This document shows, piece by piece, positions 54,681 to 63,388 of a stretch of 64,000 bases of DNA (position 1 is its first letter; every line of letters begins with the position of its first letter). The stretch is from Yersinia massiliensis CCUG 53443 (GTDB lineage Bacteria; Pseudomonadota; Gammaproteobacteria; Enterobacterales; Enterobacteriaceae), in NCBI RefSeq assembly GCF_000312485.1, contig NZ_HE997643.1, positions 672,806 to 736,805 on the forward strand, in the 5' to 3' direction. Below the pieces are notes generated by a model. That model was not told the origin of the DNA and made no database searches. It was given only the letters and a program-made list of their open reading frames with translations. Both the position numbers and the translations under genes were made by a program.

Positions 54681-55379
54681 ATGACATCGTCACTAACACA
54701 GGTTAAGGATGCCGTCATTGAAACTCGGCACTTATATAAGCGCTTCGGGCAGGTCACGGCGCTGGAAGACATTAATATCCGCATTAATCGTGGCGAATTT
54801 GTGGCGATTATGGGCGCGTCAGGTTCCGGTAAAACGACGTTGATGAACATTTTAACGTGTCTGGATACCGTCAGCGAAGGGCAAGTGTTGCTTGATGGTA
54901 TTGATGCCGCAGGCTTAGATGAAGAAGGGCGCAGGAAATTTCGGGCAGACAAGATAGGGCTAGTTTTCCAGCAGTTTCACCTTATCCCCTATCTAACGGC
55001 ATTAGAAAACATCATGCTAGCGCAGCATTATCACAGTGTGGTGGATGAAGAGGCCGCTCGGCAGGTATTAGAACAGGTGGGGATGACACCGCGTATGGAT
55101 CACTTACCCAGCCAGCTTTCAGGCGGTGAGCAACAGCGGGTCTGTATTGCACGCGCACTGGTCAATCAGCCCCCCATTATTTTTGCCGATGAACCGACCG
55201 GTAACCTCGATGAAGAGAATGAACAGCGGGTATTGGATCTGTTAAACCATATTCATCGCCAAGGAAGAACCATTGTCATGGTTACCCACAATCCAGACTT
55301 AGGGTGTGTTGCTGATCGGATCATCCGGCTCCAGCACGGTAAATATCTTAACGAAGAGAGCCGTCATCATGTGGCGTAA
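54681..55379 (+). CDS. ABC transporter ATPase, LolD/MacB type
   Basis: A 232-aa ATPase. Walker A is GASGSGKTTLMN, the signature LSGGEQQRVCIARAL, Walker B PIIFADEPTGNLDEEN and the H-loop MVTHNP. It follows the second permease by 3 bases and overlaps the thioredoxin gene by 11 bases. It powers the two FtsX-type permeases. Confidence 0.94.
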   Translation: MTSSLTQVKDAVIETRHLYKRFGQVTALEDINIRINRGEFVAIMGASGSGKTTLMNILTCLDTVSEGQVLLDGIDAAGLDEEGRRKFRADKIGLVFQQFHLIPYLTALENIMLAQHYHSVVDEEAARQVLEQVGMTPRMDHLPSQLSGGEQQRVCIARALVNQPPIIFADEPTGNLDEENEQRVLDLLNHIHRQGRTIVMVTHNPDLGCVADRIIRLQHGKYLNEESRHHVA

Positions 55380-55866
55380 TGGGTTAAAAACAATCGGTTT
55401 GTGCAGCGTATTATTGCTACTCAGCGCCTGCAAACAAGAAGAAGTGGCGGTGGGTGAAGTCGCTCCTCAGTTGGCTGCCTATGATTTGCAAGGCCAGCCA
55501 GTCGCCCTTGATAACTGGAAAGGTAAGCAGGTTTATCTTAACTTTTGGTCGGCAAGTTGTGGTGGTTGTCTGGCTGAAATGGCTGCACTCAATAAACTGA
55601 GTGATGAATATCAAAATGATATTGTCGTGGTGGCCATCAACACTGATTCGGAAAAGGTCGATATCAGCCCGATACTGGCGCAACGCAAGCTCAGCTACCC
55701 TGTGATCCGCGACCAGCTCGGCATTACTCAGGAGCGTTATCAGGTTATCGGAACGCCGACGTCTTTTCTGATTGATCGTCAGGGCAAGGTCACTGAAGTG
55801 CATCAGGGCGCACGCAATGAAAAGGATTTGGCCAAATTATTCCAACAATGGGCGGCAGGCGCATAA
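55369..55866 (+). CDS. Thioredoxin-like lipoprotein (TlpA/ResA type)
   Basis: A 165-aa protein. The lipobox LLLLSAC directs membrane anchoring on the periplasmic side. The thioredoxin fold has the active site WSASCGGCLAEM (CGGC), a cis-Pro in GTPTSFLIDRQGKV and the usual strand order. The ATG at 55369 lies inside the ATPase gene end and gives the lipobox the right place; in-frame codons before it belong to the other gene. It may reduce the CxxC pairs of the DUF2318 protein. Confidence 0.92.
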   Translation: MWRNGLKTIGLCSVLLLLSACKQEEVAVGEVAPQLAAYDLQGQPVALDNWKGKQVYLNFWSASCGGCLAEMAALNKLSDEYQNDIVVVAINTDSEKVDISPILAQRKLSYPVIRDQLGITQERYQVIGTPTSFLIDRQGKVTEVHQGARNEKDLAKLFQQWAAGA

Positions 55867-56180
55867 TGAAAGTATTGCTGTTAGCGGTAAGTGTTGTTTT
55901 ATTCAGCTCTACCGCGCAGGCCGCCACTGATGGCGAACATATCTACAAGCAAACCTGCTCAAGCTGTCATGGCCGTCTTGCTGATCGCAAGGGGCTAGAT
56001 AAAGCGCCACCACTGGTATCGTTATCCCGCGATGAAATTGTTGAGGGCCTCACCGCGCGGCGAGACGGCAAGATTGTCGGAAGGGGCAACAAAGCCAAAG
56101 CGCATCTGTCAGATGACGATATCCAGAAGTTAGCGGATCATATTGAAAGTCTAAAAACAGCCAAGCCCAAAGCACCTTAA
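55866..56180 (+). CDS. Small periplasmic cytochrome c
   Basis: A 104-aa protein with signal peptide MKVLLLAVSVVLFSSTAQA and one haem site CSSCH. The usual axial Met is missing: the mature protein has no Met at all, and the place where it is expected reads GRGNKAKAHLSDDDI, with a His. The start overlaps the thioredoxin stop (ATAATG). As the last gene of the operon it likely passes electrons to or from the iron proteins. Confidence 0.9.
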   Translation: MKVLLLAVSVVLFSSTAQAATDGEHIYKQTCSSCHGRLADRKGLDKAPPLVSLSRDEIVEGLTARRDGKIVGRGNKAKAHLSDDDIQKLADHIESLKTAKPKAP

Positions 56181-56352
56181 TACAGGATTTTTTAATCCAA
56201 AATGGTGCCGCCATATCAGTTGATCTTATGCATCAGATAAGCGCAGCATCATCATTGAATATGTGTGTTTGGGTCACTTCATTTGGCGGGTTGAATGCTG
56301 TATTATATGTTGCATATTAAATGCAACTTTAAGTTATCTGAGGACTATCAGC

Positions 56353-57222
56353 ATGGGAAATACATCAGCGCTGCTTTGCTACAAACAATTACCTGTCTGG
56401 AACAGTGCTGGCGTGCCAGCGATGTTTCGGGAAAAACACAATACCAAAGCAGGTACATGGGCCAAACTCACCATTCTTAGCGGCGAGATGGATTTTCTTA
56501 TTCTAGACGAAGCGGGCAACACACTAGAAAGACATTCTTTTTCCAAGGAACACCAGCCGCCGTTTATTGAACCGCAAGTTTGGCACCGTATTGCCGCTTG
56601 TTCAGATGACCTACAATGCCAACTGAGCTTTTACTGCACAGCGGAGGACTACTACGCTAAAAAGTACAATTTAACCCCGACACATTCTGAAGTGATCGAA
56701 GCGGTCAAAACGGTCCAGCCGGGTAAAGCATTAGATTTAGGCTGTGGCTCGGGTCGTAACGCGTTGTACCTGAATTTGTTGGGGTTCGATGTTACAGCGG
56801 TAGATAAAAATCAAGACAGTATCAGCAATTTGCAGCAGATCATTGCGCAGGAAGAGCGGCACAATATCACGGCGGATACGTACAACATTAATGAAGCTAG
56901 CTTGGATAATCGCTATGACTTTATTTTGTCGACGGTGGTTCTGATGTTCCTTCAGCCAGAACGAATTCCCTATATTATTAACAACATGCAAGAATGCACT
57001 TTGCCCGGCGGCTATAACTTGATTATCTCTGCCATGTCGACTGATGATTTCCCTTGTACCGTGCCATTTTCTTTCACTTTAAAGTCAGGGGAACTTAGCC
57101 AGTATTATCAAGATTGGGACATCATTAAGTACAACGAAGATGTCGGTCAATTACATAAGACTGATGCGCAAGGTAACCGCATAAAACTGCGTTTTGCGAC
57201 CTTATTGGCGAAAAAGCGGTAA
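56353..57222 (+). CDS. tehB: SAM-dependent methyltransferase TehB (long form)
   Basis: A 289-aa protein of the tellurite resistance TehB family in its long form. Residues 1-95 form a cupin-like domain ([41 protein letters not shown]); residues 120-289 form the methyltransferase with motif [15 protein letters not shown] and [17 protein letters not shown]. The ATG at 56353 has GAGGA 8 bases upstream. It is flanked by convergent LysR and stands alone. Confidence 0.93.
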   Translation: MGNTSALLCYKQLPVWNSAGVPAMFREKHNTKAGTWAKLTILSGEMDFLILDEAGNTLERHSFSKEHQPPFIEPQVWHRIAACSDDLQCQLSFYCTAEDYYAKKYNLTPTHSEVIEAVKTVQPGKALDLGCGSGRNALYLNLLGFDVTAVDKNQDSISNLQQIIAQEERHNITADTYNINEASLDNRYDFILSTVVLMFLQPERIPYIINNMQECTLPGGYNLIISAMSTDDFPCTVPFSFTLKSGELSQYYQDWDIIKYNEDVGQLHKTDAQGNRIKLRFATLLAKKR

Positions 57223-57302
57223 TGACTGCTTAGTACGAAATTGAGCGCTTAGACCAAAGCTTACCGCCGTAGATAAGCGAAAACTAAAGGCTGAATGGCT
57301 CT

Positions 57303-58238
57303 TCATTTAGCGGGCGGTAAGTGAGGTTCATCTCGCAAGCAATTAACGAGGTAGTCAATAAAAACGCGTAGTTTAGGCGCCAAGTAACGCGTTGGTGGGT
57401 ATAGCATCCATAATCCACCGCTGTATGAGCTGATAAAGCGCCACGTGGGTAACACCGGCACTATCTGGCCCTCTTGTAACGCCTCTCTCGCGGTAAAGTA
57501 AGGCAGGCTGCCAATACCAATATGTTGCAAAACGGCATCTAGCCTGACACCGGTGTGATTGGCGGCATAGCGGCCTTTTACGGCAACCGTAATAGCCTTG
57601 CTGCCCTGACGGAATTTCCATCGTGCATCCGCCGGTGTTTCTCCTAAATAAATGCAACTGTGATGTGCTAAATCATGGGGATGCAGTGGTGTGCCGTGAG
57701 TGGCGAGATACTCGGGTGTGGCACACAACAAATGCTCAATATCCATTAATTGCCGACCGACCATACCTGGCGGCGGTTGATTAGTGATCCGAATGGCCAA
57801 ATCCACATTCTCATCGATCAGGTCGACATAACGATCATCCAGTATCAGTTGCACATCAATTTTGCTGTAGCGGCGTAAAAATTCTGGCATATAGGGATGA
57901 ACCACAAAACGGCCAACTGCTTTCGGCACACTGATGCGAATAAGCCCCTCGGGTTCTTGATTGTATTGACCACTGACCTCCATCACGGCATTCGCGGCAC
58001 TGAGCATCGCGTGGCAACGCTTATAGACTTCTTCGCCACTTTCGCTTAAACGCAATTTGCGGGTTGTACGCTGCAATAAGCGGGTTGCCAGGGCTTTCTC
58101 CAATCGGCTGACACTGCGGCTAATTGCTGATGGAGATACCCCTAATTGGCGCGCGACCACGGAAAAGCTACTCGCTTCAACCACTTTAACAAAAATCGCC
58201 ATTTCACTGAGCAGTGCCAGCGGAAGATTTGTGCTCAT
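57303..58238 (-). CDS. LysR-family regulator
   Basis: A 311-aa regulator. The N-terminal winged helix is MAIFVKVVEASSFSVVARQLGVSPSAISRSVSRLEKAL; the effector domain follows from about residue 95 (EGLIRISVPKAVGRFVVHPYMPEFLRRYSKIDVQLILDD). It is of the CrgA/aaeR-like subgroup. It diverges from the AlaX-like gene across 89 bases, so it probably controls that gene and itself. Confidence 0.93.
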   Translation of the reverse strand: MSTNLPLALLSEMAIFVKVVEASSFSVVARQLGVSPSAISRSVSRLEKALATRLLQRTTRKLRLSESGEEVYKRCHAMLSAANAVMEVSGQYNQEPEGLIRISVPKAVGRFVVHPYMPEFLRRYSKIDVQLILDDRYVDLIDENVDLAIRITNQPPPGMVGRQLMDIEHLLCATPEYLATHGTPLHPHDLAHHSCIYLGETPADARWKFRQGSKAITVAVKGRYAANHTGVRLDAVLQHIGIGSLPYFTAREALQEGQIVPVLPTWRFISSYSGGLWMLYPPTRYLAPKLRVFIDYLVNCLRDEPHLPPAK

Positions 58239-58327
58239 GGTGCAAAAGTCCTTTGAGTCTGTGACGGATTATCACGTCAGGTTGACACTAATATAATCAT
58301 ATTGGAAATGATAAAAGGATAAAGATT

Positions 58328-58951
58328 ATGACGACGCGGCTATTTTTTGAGAACGATGCATTGGCGACTGAGGTGACTGTCTTGAGCTGTCAGCCTGACG
58401 GCGAGCAGTTTGCCACGATATTGCAGGCAACAATTTTCCACCCGCAAGGGGGAGGCCAGCCATCGGATACTGGCTGGATAGGCGAAAGCCAGGTATTGCG
58501 GGTCGTGTTGCAGGGACAATTGACACACTATCTGGATAAGCCTGTCGCATTGGGAGCACACCAAGCTCGCGTTGACAGTGAACGTCGTGCGCTCAACACG
58601 CGTATGCATTCTGCTGGGCATATCATTGGCAATATTGGTGAGCGTCTTGGTTGGTTACCTGTAAAGGCACACCATTGGCCGGGAGAGGGCAGAGTCTCAT
58701 TTAAACGAGGGGAAAACCCTCAGCCAATCGATATTGCACTTATTCAGGCGTCTTTGACGCAATTAATCAGTAAAAATCTACCGAGACAAACTCAGGTACA
58801 GGGCGATTTTCGTGAAGTGGGATTTGGTGACCTACCGGCCTATGCCTGTGGTGGGACCCATGTGAAGACTTTGCACGAATTGGGGGATGTGGTTATTCAA
58901 TCGATCTCGGAGAAGAAAGGGGTAATGTCGATTAGCTATATGCTGAGTTAA
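58328..58951 (+). CDS. AlaX-type aminoacyl-tRNA editing protein
   Basis: A 207-aa stand-alone relative of the alanyl-tRNA synthetase editing domain. The metal site has HSAGHI (HxxxH) and CGGTHV (CxxxH); IFHPQGGGQPSDTGWI is the AlaX start signature. AlaX proteins hydrolyse mischarged Ser- or Gly-tRNA(Ala). AAAGGAT lies 5 bases before the ATG. A peptidase gene follows after 16 bases, and the LysR gene is divergent. Confidence 0.93.
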   Translation: MTTRLFFENDALATEVTVLSCQPDGEQFATILQATIFHPQGGGQPSDTGWIGESQVLRVVLQGQLTHYLDKPVALGAHQARVDSERRALNTRMHSAGHIIGNIGERLGWLPVKAHHWPGEGRVSFKRGENPQPIDIALIQASLTQLISKNLPRQTQVQGDFREVGFGDLPAYACGGTHVKTLHELGDVVIQSISEKKGVMSISYMLS

Positions 58952-58967
58952 CTATGACTTTGGGTAT

Positions 58968-60227
58968 ATGATTCATCCTACAGAAAAGAAAGTGTTGAAG
59001 GATATTTTGGTGAACGACGAAAAGATTAAGCATTTAAATGCGGTCAGCCATCGCGCCCGTAAAGTGATGGAAAGAGAAGGGCTGGATGCACTGGTCGTCA
59101 CTGTGTGTGATAACTTTTATTATTTAACTGGGTTTGCCAGTTTCTTTATGTACACCTTCCGCCACACTGGGGCGGCAGTTGCGATCATGTTTCGCGATCC
59201 TGCTATCCCATCACAAATCATCATGAATGAGTTTGAGGCTGCCAGCACACACTTCGATATGCCTAATAGGGTGCTAAAAACCTTTCCCGTGTGGGTTGAT
59301 GTGGATGATCCGCGTAACCCACTCAACCACCAAAAGAAACGTGAACGTCCGATAGGGCCGCCGATTGAAGTCGTTTTTGGCCTAGTGAAAACAGCACTTC
59401 AAGAAGCGGGGGTGATGGATAAGAGGCTCGCGATTGAATTACATGCGATGTCCAATGGCGGCAAAAGCGTGCTGGATAAAGTCGCTCCGGGACTAAAATG
59501 GATCGATTCCACTGCGCTGTTTAATGAAATAAGAATGATAAAAAGTCCGTGGGAGATTGAGCACCTACGAAAAAGCGCTGAAATTACTGAGTATGGCATT
59601 GCCTGTGCAGCTAAGAAAATTCGGGTTGGATGCACAGCGGCTGAATTAACCGCTGCATTTAAAGCTGCGGTGATGACATTCCCAGAAACCAATTTTTCTC
59701 GTTTTAATCTTATTTCTGTCGGCGATAATTTTTCACCAAAAATGATGGCAGATAGCGCACCCGCAAAACTGGGCGATTTAATTAAATTCGACTGTGGTGT
59801 TGATGTGGCAGGTTATGGCGCAGATCTCGCCAGAACCTTTGTTTTGGGTGAGCCTGATGAACTGACACAACACATATATGACACCATCAGAATGGGTCAT
59901 GAGCATATGTTATCGATGGTTGCACCTGGCGTGAAATTAAAAGATGTCTTTGATTCCACGATGGCTGTCATTAAAAAATCAGGTTTACCCCATTATAACC
60001 GTGGTCACCTTGGGCATGGTGATGGCGTATTTTTAGGGTTAGAGGAAGCCCCTTTTGTTAGCTCCTTAGCAACTGAAACGTTTAGCCCAGGGATGGTATT
60101 AAGTCTTGAAACACCTTATTACGGCATCGGAGTCGGTTCAATAATGCTGGAAGATATGATTCTCATTACCAATAGCGGATTTGAGTTTTTAAGCAAATTG
60201 GAACGTGATCTGATCCGTTGCCATTAA
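58968..60227 (+). CDS. M24 family metallopeptidase (Xaa-Pro/creatinase type)
   Basis: A 419-aa protein with an N-terminal creatinase-like domain (GLDALVVTVCDNFYYLTGFASF) and a C-terminal pita-bread fold. The five metal ligands are visible: Asp in KFDCGVD, Asp in GADLARTF, His in RGHLGHGDG, Glu in SLETPYY and Glu in MLEDMIL. Members cut Xaa-Pro bonds or related amides such as ectoine. The ribosome site is weak, suggesting coupling to the AlaX-like gene. The substrate is unknown. Confidence 0.9.
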   Translation: MIHPTEKKVLKDILVNDEKIKHLNAVSHRARKVMEREGLDALVVTVCDNFYYLTGFASFFMYTFRHTGAAVAIMFRDPAIPSQIIMNEFEAASTHFDMPNRVLKTFPVWVDVDDPRNPLNHQKKRERPIGPPIEVVFGLVKTALQEAGVMDKRLAIELHAMSNGGKSVLDKVAPGLKWIDSTALFNEIRMIKSPWEIEHLRKSAEITEYGIACAAKKIRVGCTAAELTAAFKAAVMTFPETNFSRFNLISVGDNFSPKMMADSAPAKLGDLIKFDCGVDVAGYGADLARTFVLGEPDELTQHIYDTIRMGHEHMLSMVAPGVKLKDVFDSTMAVIKKSGLPHYNRGHLGHGDGVFLGLEEAPFVSSLATETFSPGMVLSLETPYYGIGVGSIMLEDMILITNSGFEFLSKLERDLIRCH

Positions 60228-60365
60228 TTTGTGCGCAACGTCTCATTTTATATGAATAAAATTCAACTTTGAAAATTAGCCTCTTTATTGTTTTATCTCA
60301 CTAATTTGAGTACCCGACCACTTAATTATCCATCAAAAAAGTTATTGTATTATTCATATAAAATA

Positions 60366-60396
60366 AAGTGTTACCACATAAAATGTGGTAACACTT
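60366..60396. repeat. Perfect 13-bp hairpin
   Basis: AAGTGTTACCACA and TGTGGTAACACTT flank a 5-base loop. It lies 139 bases past the M24 gene and may end its transcript, although only a loose T-rich tract follows. Confidence 0.75.
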
Positions 60397-60668
60397 CTGC
60401 TATTTGTATGTTTATGGTTATTTATAATATTGAAATGGTTTTATTAATAATGATAACGGAAGTGATAATCGATCATGCCGATAATAGTGAATTTGTATTG
60501 TTCAATATATAAAAAATACTTCAGCTAATCAAAATCCTAAGCACGCGCAGTTCAATAAATGACCAAAGAAAACAAATCGTGCTACCCCTGAACAGAAGAC
60601 TGTATCGAACTAATTGCCAAGCGAAAATATTTTCAATTGTTAATGGTGTTTTTAATGGTGTTTTTAAC

Positions 60669-60682
60669 TAGGAAAAGTCCTA
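60669..60682 (+). promoter_or_regulatory. RcsAB-box-like site
   Basis: TAGGAAAAGTCCTA matches the 14-base RcsAB consensus at 11 positions with perfect TAGGA/TCCTA arms. It is about 80 bases before a probable transcription start and 226 before pgaA. In Yersinia pestis the Rcs system represses biofilm genes, which fits. Confidence 0.55.
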
Positions 60683-60747
60683 CGGTCGTCAAAAATAGCG
60701 TACATATCACATTTTCACCTCTATCAATCGCTGGAATAACAATATTC

Positions 60748-60753
60748 TATAAT
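60748..60753 (+). promoter_or_regulatory. Possible -10 element of pgaA
   Basis: A consensus TATAAT lies 155 bases before the pgaA start, but no good -35 is found 16-18 bases upstream, so an activator may be needed. Confidence 0.35.
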
Positions 60754-60907
60754 AATTAAGCAACAGTATTTTCTTTCAACTATCCTATGTAACATGCTGT
60801 AATACATTCCAAGGACGTCTTTTCATCATACTTTCAACATGAAAATGTAAATCCGTGAAGTCGCTTTTATCGAACATCAAACAAGTTGCTGGCTTAAGGG
60901 TTATATA

Positions 60908-63376
60908 ATGTATAACGCATTTACGACACTGCTGCGTCCGTTGCAACGGCACAGAATTACTATATTAGCGCTATTAATTTCCGGCCTTTCAGTTAACTCA
61001 GCTTTGGCAGAAACACAGTATGATTCATTAATCATCAAAGCTAGAGCAGGGGACACTGCGCCGGTCCTTGACTATTTACAAAAAGAATCTAAAGCGGGCC
61101 CACTTAATAGTGGGCAAGTTGATGACTGGCTGCAAATTGCCGGTTGGGCAGGGCGTGATCAAGAAGTCATTGATGTTTACGAGCGCTACCACTCTTCAAC
61201 AAATCTCTCGTCGCGAGGGTTGGCGGCGGCGGCACGTGCCTATCGCAATGAGAAACGTTGGGATCAGGCATTGGCACTGTGGCAGAGCAGTTTGAAGAAA
61301 GACCCCACTAACCCTGACCTGATTACTGGCATGATCATGACTCAGGCTGACTCTGGGCGTGGTGGTGAAGCTTTACAGCAAGCAAAAGAATTGGCTGAGC
61401 GTAATCCTTCCGCAAAAAACTACATGACACTTTCCTATCTGAGCCGTGCGACCAATCGCAATTATGACGCGTTACAAGCTTCCAGTGAGGCGGTTCGACT
61501 GGCACCAGAATCGGAAGAAGTATTAAAAAATCATCTCGAAATATTGCAGAGAAACCGCATTGCCGATCCGGCGTTACAACTTGCGAAAGAGAACCCAAAA
61601 CTGGTGACCGCAGAGCATTATCGCCAACTCGAGCGAGATGCGGCAGCGGAACAAGTCCGTATGGCGGTCATGCCAACGCGCAGTGAAACAGAGCGTTTTT
61701 ACATTGCCGATCAAGCTCTGGCCGACTATCAGGATTTGTTAACCCGTTGGAGTAAAGACCCCGCAGCGCAAGATGATTATCAACGTGCACGTATTGATAG
61801 ACTCGGTGCATTATTGGTGCGCCGTAATACTGTTGAGTTGATTAAAGAATTTGAAGCGATGGAAGCCGAAGGCTATAAAATGCCTGACTACGCTCGCCGC
61901 TGGGCAGCCTCTGCGTATATCGATCAACGTATGCCAGAGAAAGCCGCCCCGATTCTGACCAGCTTATATTACGCCGATGGGAAAACCTTCCGTAACAGTG
62001 ACGATTTGCTTGATGCCGATGATCTTTATTACTCACTGAATGAAAGTGAGCAATTAGATAAAGCGCATCAATTCGCTAAAAACTATAGCGAGCAAACTCC
62101 GTATCAAGTTGGAGTTTATGGTCTGCCAGGCAAAGAACCCAATGACGACTGGATGGAGGGGCAAACGCTGCTGGTTCAATCTCTGGTCGCCCTCAATGAC
62201 TTGCCAGCAGCGCAGAAAAAACTGGAGACATTGTCCAGTACTGCACCCGCTAACCAGAACTTACGCATTGCGTTAGCCAGTGTTTATCTGGCAAAAGATT
62301 TGCCACGCAAAGCGGAACAAGAATTGAAAGCGGTTGAATCATTGGCGCCACGCAGTCTTATTTTGGAGCGTGCTCAAGCTGAAACCGCGATGGACCTGCA
62401 AGAGTGGCATCAAATGGAGTTACTCACCGATGATGTGATTGCCCGTTCGCCGGAAGATGTGCCTTCGCAGGAATTAGACCGCCAACGTAAAATTCATAAT
62501 ATGTATGAATTGCGGGTGAGTGGTAACCGCGCACTTTCCTCCAATAGCCCAGTCAGTGGCAACAAAGATTATGGTTTTGAAACCCTGTTATATAGCCCGC
62601 CGATAGCTGAAAACTGGCGGGTATTTGGGGGCGGTAGTTATAACAACTCTCAGTTTGAAGAAGGGACCGGCATTAACCGCGTGCTGCGCTTAGGCGGGGA
62701 ATGGACGTCTCGTGACCATTGGGTTGAAGCTGAAGTGAATAATCAGAACTATGGTTTTGGCAATAAAACCGGTGCTCGGTTAGCCACTTGGTACGACTTT
62801 AATGACCATTGGCGTGTGGGCGGGCAGGTTGAGCGATTGGCTAAAGATACCCCGTTACGCGCGATGAAAAATAACATCACCGCCAACAGTGCTTCAGCCT
62901 TTGTGCTTTGGAAAGCAGACGATCGCCGTGATATTGAATTTAATGTCACACCGACCGATTTCTCTGATGGAAACAACCGTTGGGAATATGAACTTAACGG
63001 GCGTCAACGTATTTGGACTGGGCCTTACCTGACAGCCGACTTCAGTTTGGGGCTGGCCGCTAGCCACAATACCAAAGAAGACGTGATTTACTATAACCCG
63101 AAAAGTGATTTCACCTACCTACCTGCAATTACCCTGAATCACATTATGTACCGCCATTATAAAACGGTCTGGAGCCAGCAAATACAGCTCGGTGTCGGCG
63201 GCTATTGGGAGAAAAACTACGGAAATGGTCTGGTAACCACGGCAGGTTATGGACAACGTATTCAATGGAATGATGTCGTCGATGCGGGTGTGGCATTGAC
63301 CTACGATAAACGCCCTTATGATGGTGTCCGTGAGCACGACCTCTCGCTCGCTTTCGATTTGAATTACCGTTTCTAA
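60908..63376 (+). CDS. pgaA: Poly-GlcNAc export porin PgaA/HmsH
   Basis: An 822-aa outer membrane protein, the length of Y. pestis HmsH. It has a signal peptide (LLISGLSVNSALA), a periplasmic superhelix of TPR repeats (about 35-500, for example WDQALALWQSSLKKDPTNPDLI) that guides the polymer, and a C-terminal beta-barrel from about 530 (ELRVSGNRALSSNSPVSGNKDYGFETLLYSPPIAENWRVFGG) to the closing EHDLSLAFDLNYRF. It exports partially deacetylated poly-beta-1,6-GlcNAc for biofilm. AAGGG lies 7 bases before the ATG. pgaB follows 12 bases later. Confidence 0.95.
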   Translation: MYNAFTTLLRPLQRHRITILALLISGLSVNSALAETQYDSLIIKARAGDTAPVLDYLQKESKAGPLNSGQVDDWLQIAGWAGRDQEVIDVYERYHSSTNLSSRGLAAAARAYRNEKRWDQALALWQSSLKKDPTNPDLITGMIMTQADSGRGGEALQQAKELAERNPSAKNYMTLSYLSRATNRNYDALQASSEAVRLAPESEEVLKNHLEILQRNRIADPALQLAKENPKLVTAEHYRQLERDAAAEQVRMAVMPTRSETERFYIADQALADYQDLLTRWSKDPAAQDDYQRARIDRLGALLVRRNTVELIKEFEAMEAEGYKMPDYARRWAASAYIDQRMPEKAAPILTSLYYADGKTFRNSDDLLDADDLYYSLNESEQLDKAHQFAKNYSEQTPYQVGVYGLPGKEPNDDWMEGQTLLVQSLVALNDLPAAQKKLETLSSTAPANQNLRIALASVYLAKDLPRKAEQELKAVESLAPRSLILERAQAETAMDLQEWHQMELLTDDVIARSPEDVPSQELDRQRKIHNMYELRVSGNRALSSNSPVSGNKDYGFETLLYSPPIAENWRVFGGGSYNNSQFEEGTGINRVLRLGGEWTSRDHWVEAEVNNQNYGFGNKTGARLATWYDFNDHWRVGGQVERLAKDTPLRAMKNNITANSASAFVLWKADDRRDIEFNVTPTDFSDGNNRWEYELNGRQRIWTGPYLTADFSLGLAASHNTKEDVIYYNPKSDFTYLPAITLNHIMYRHYKTVWSQQIQLGVGGYWEKNYGNGLVTTAGYGQRIQWNDVVDAGVALTYDKRPYDGVREHDLSLAFDLNYRF

Positions 63377-63388
63377 GAGATCAGTGCT

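Larger units (their letters stand above)
60228..60907. other. Long leader region of pgaA
   Basis: About 680 AT-rich bases with no supported gene. It holds a 13-bp hairpin (60366-60396), an RcsAB-like box (60669-60682) and a -10-like TATAAT (60748-60753). About 150 bases of probable untranslated leader precede pgaA, as in E. coli pga where CsrA binds; only one GGA (60810s) is seen here. Confidence 0.5.

Noticed and set aside
60288-60512. A 74-aa frame after the M24 gene
   Set aside because: AT-rich, contains the perfect hairpin, has no ribosome site and no family likeness.
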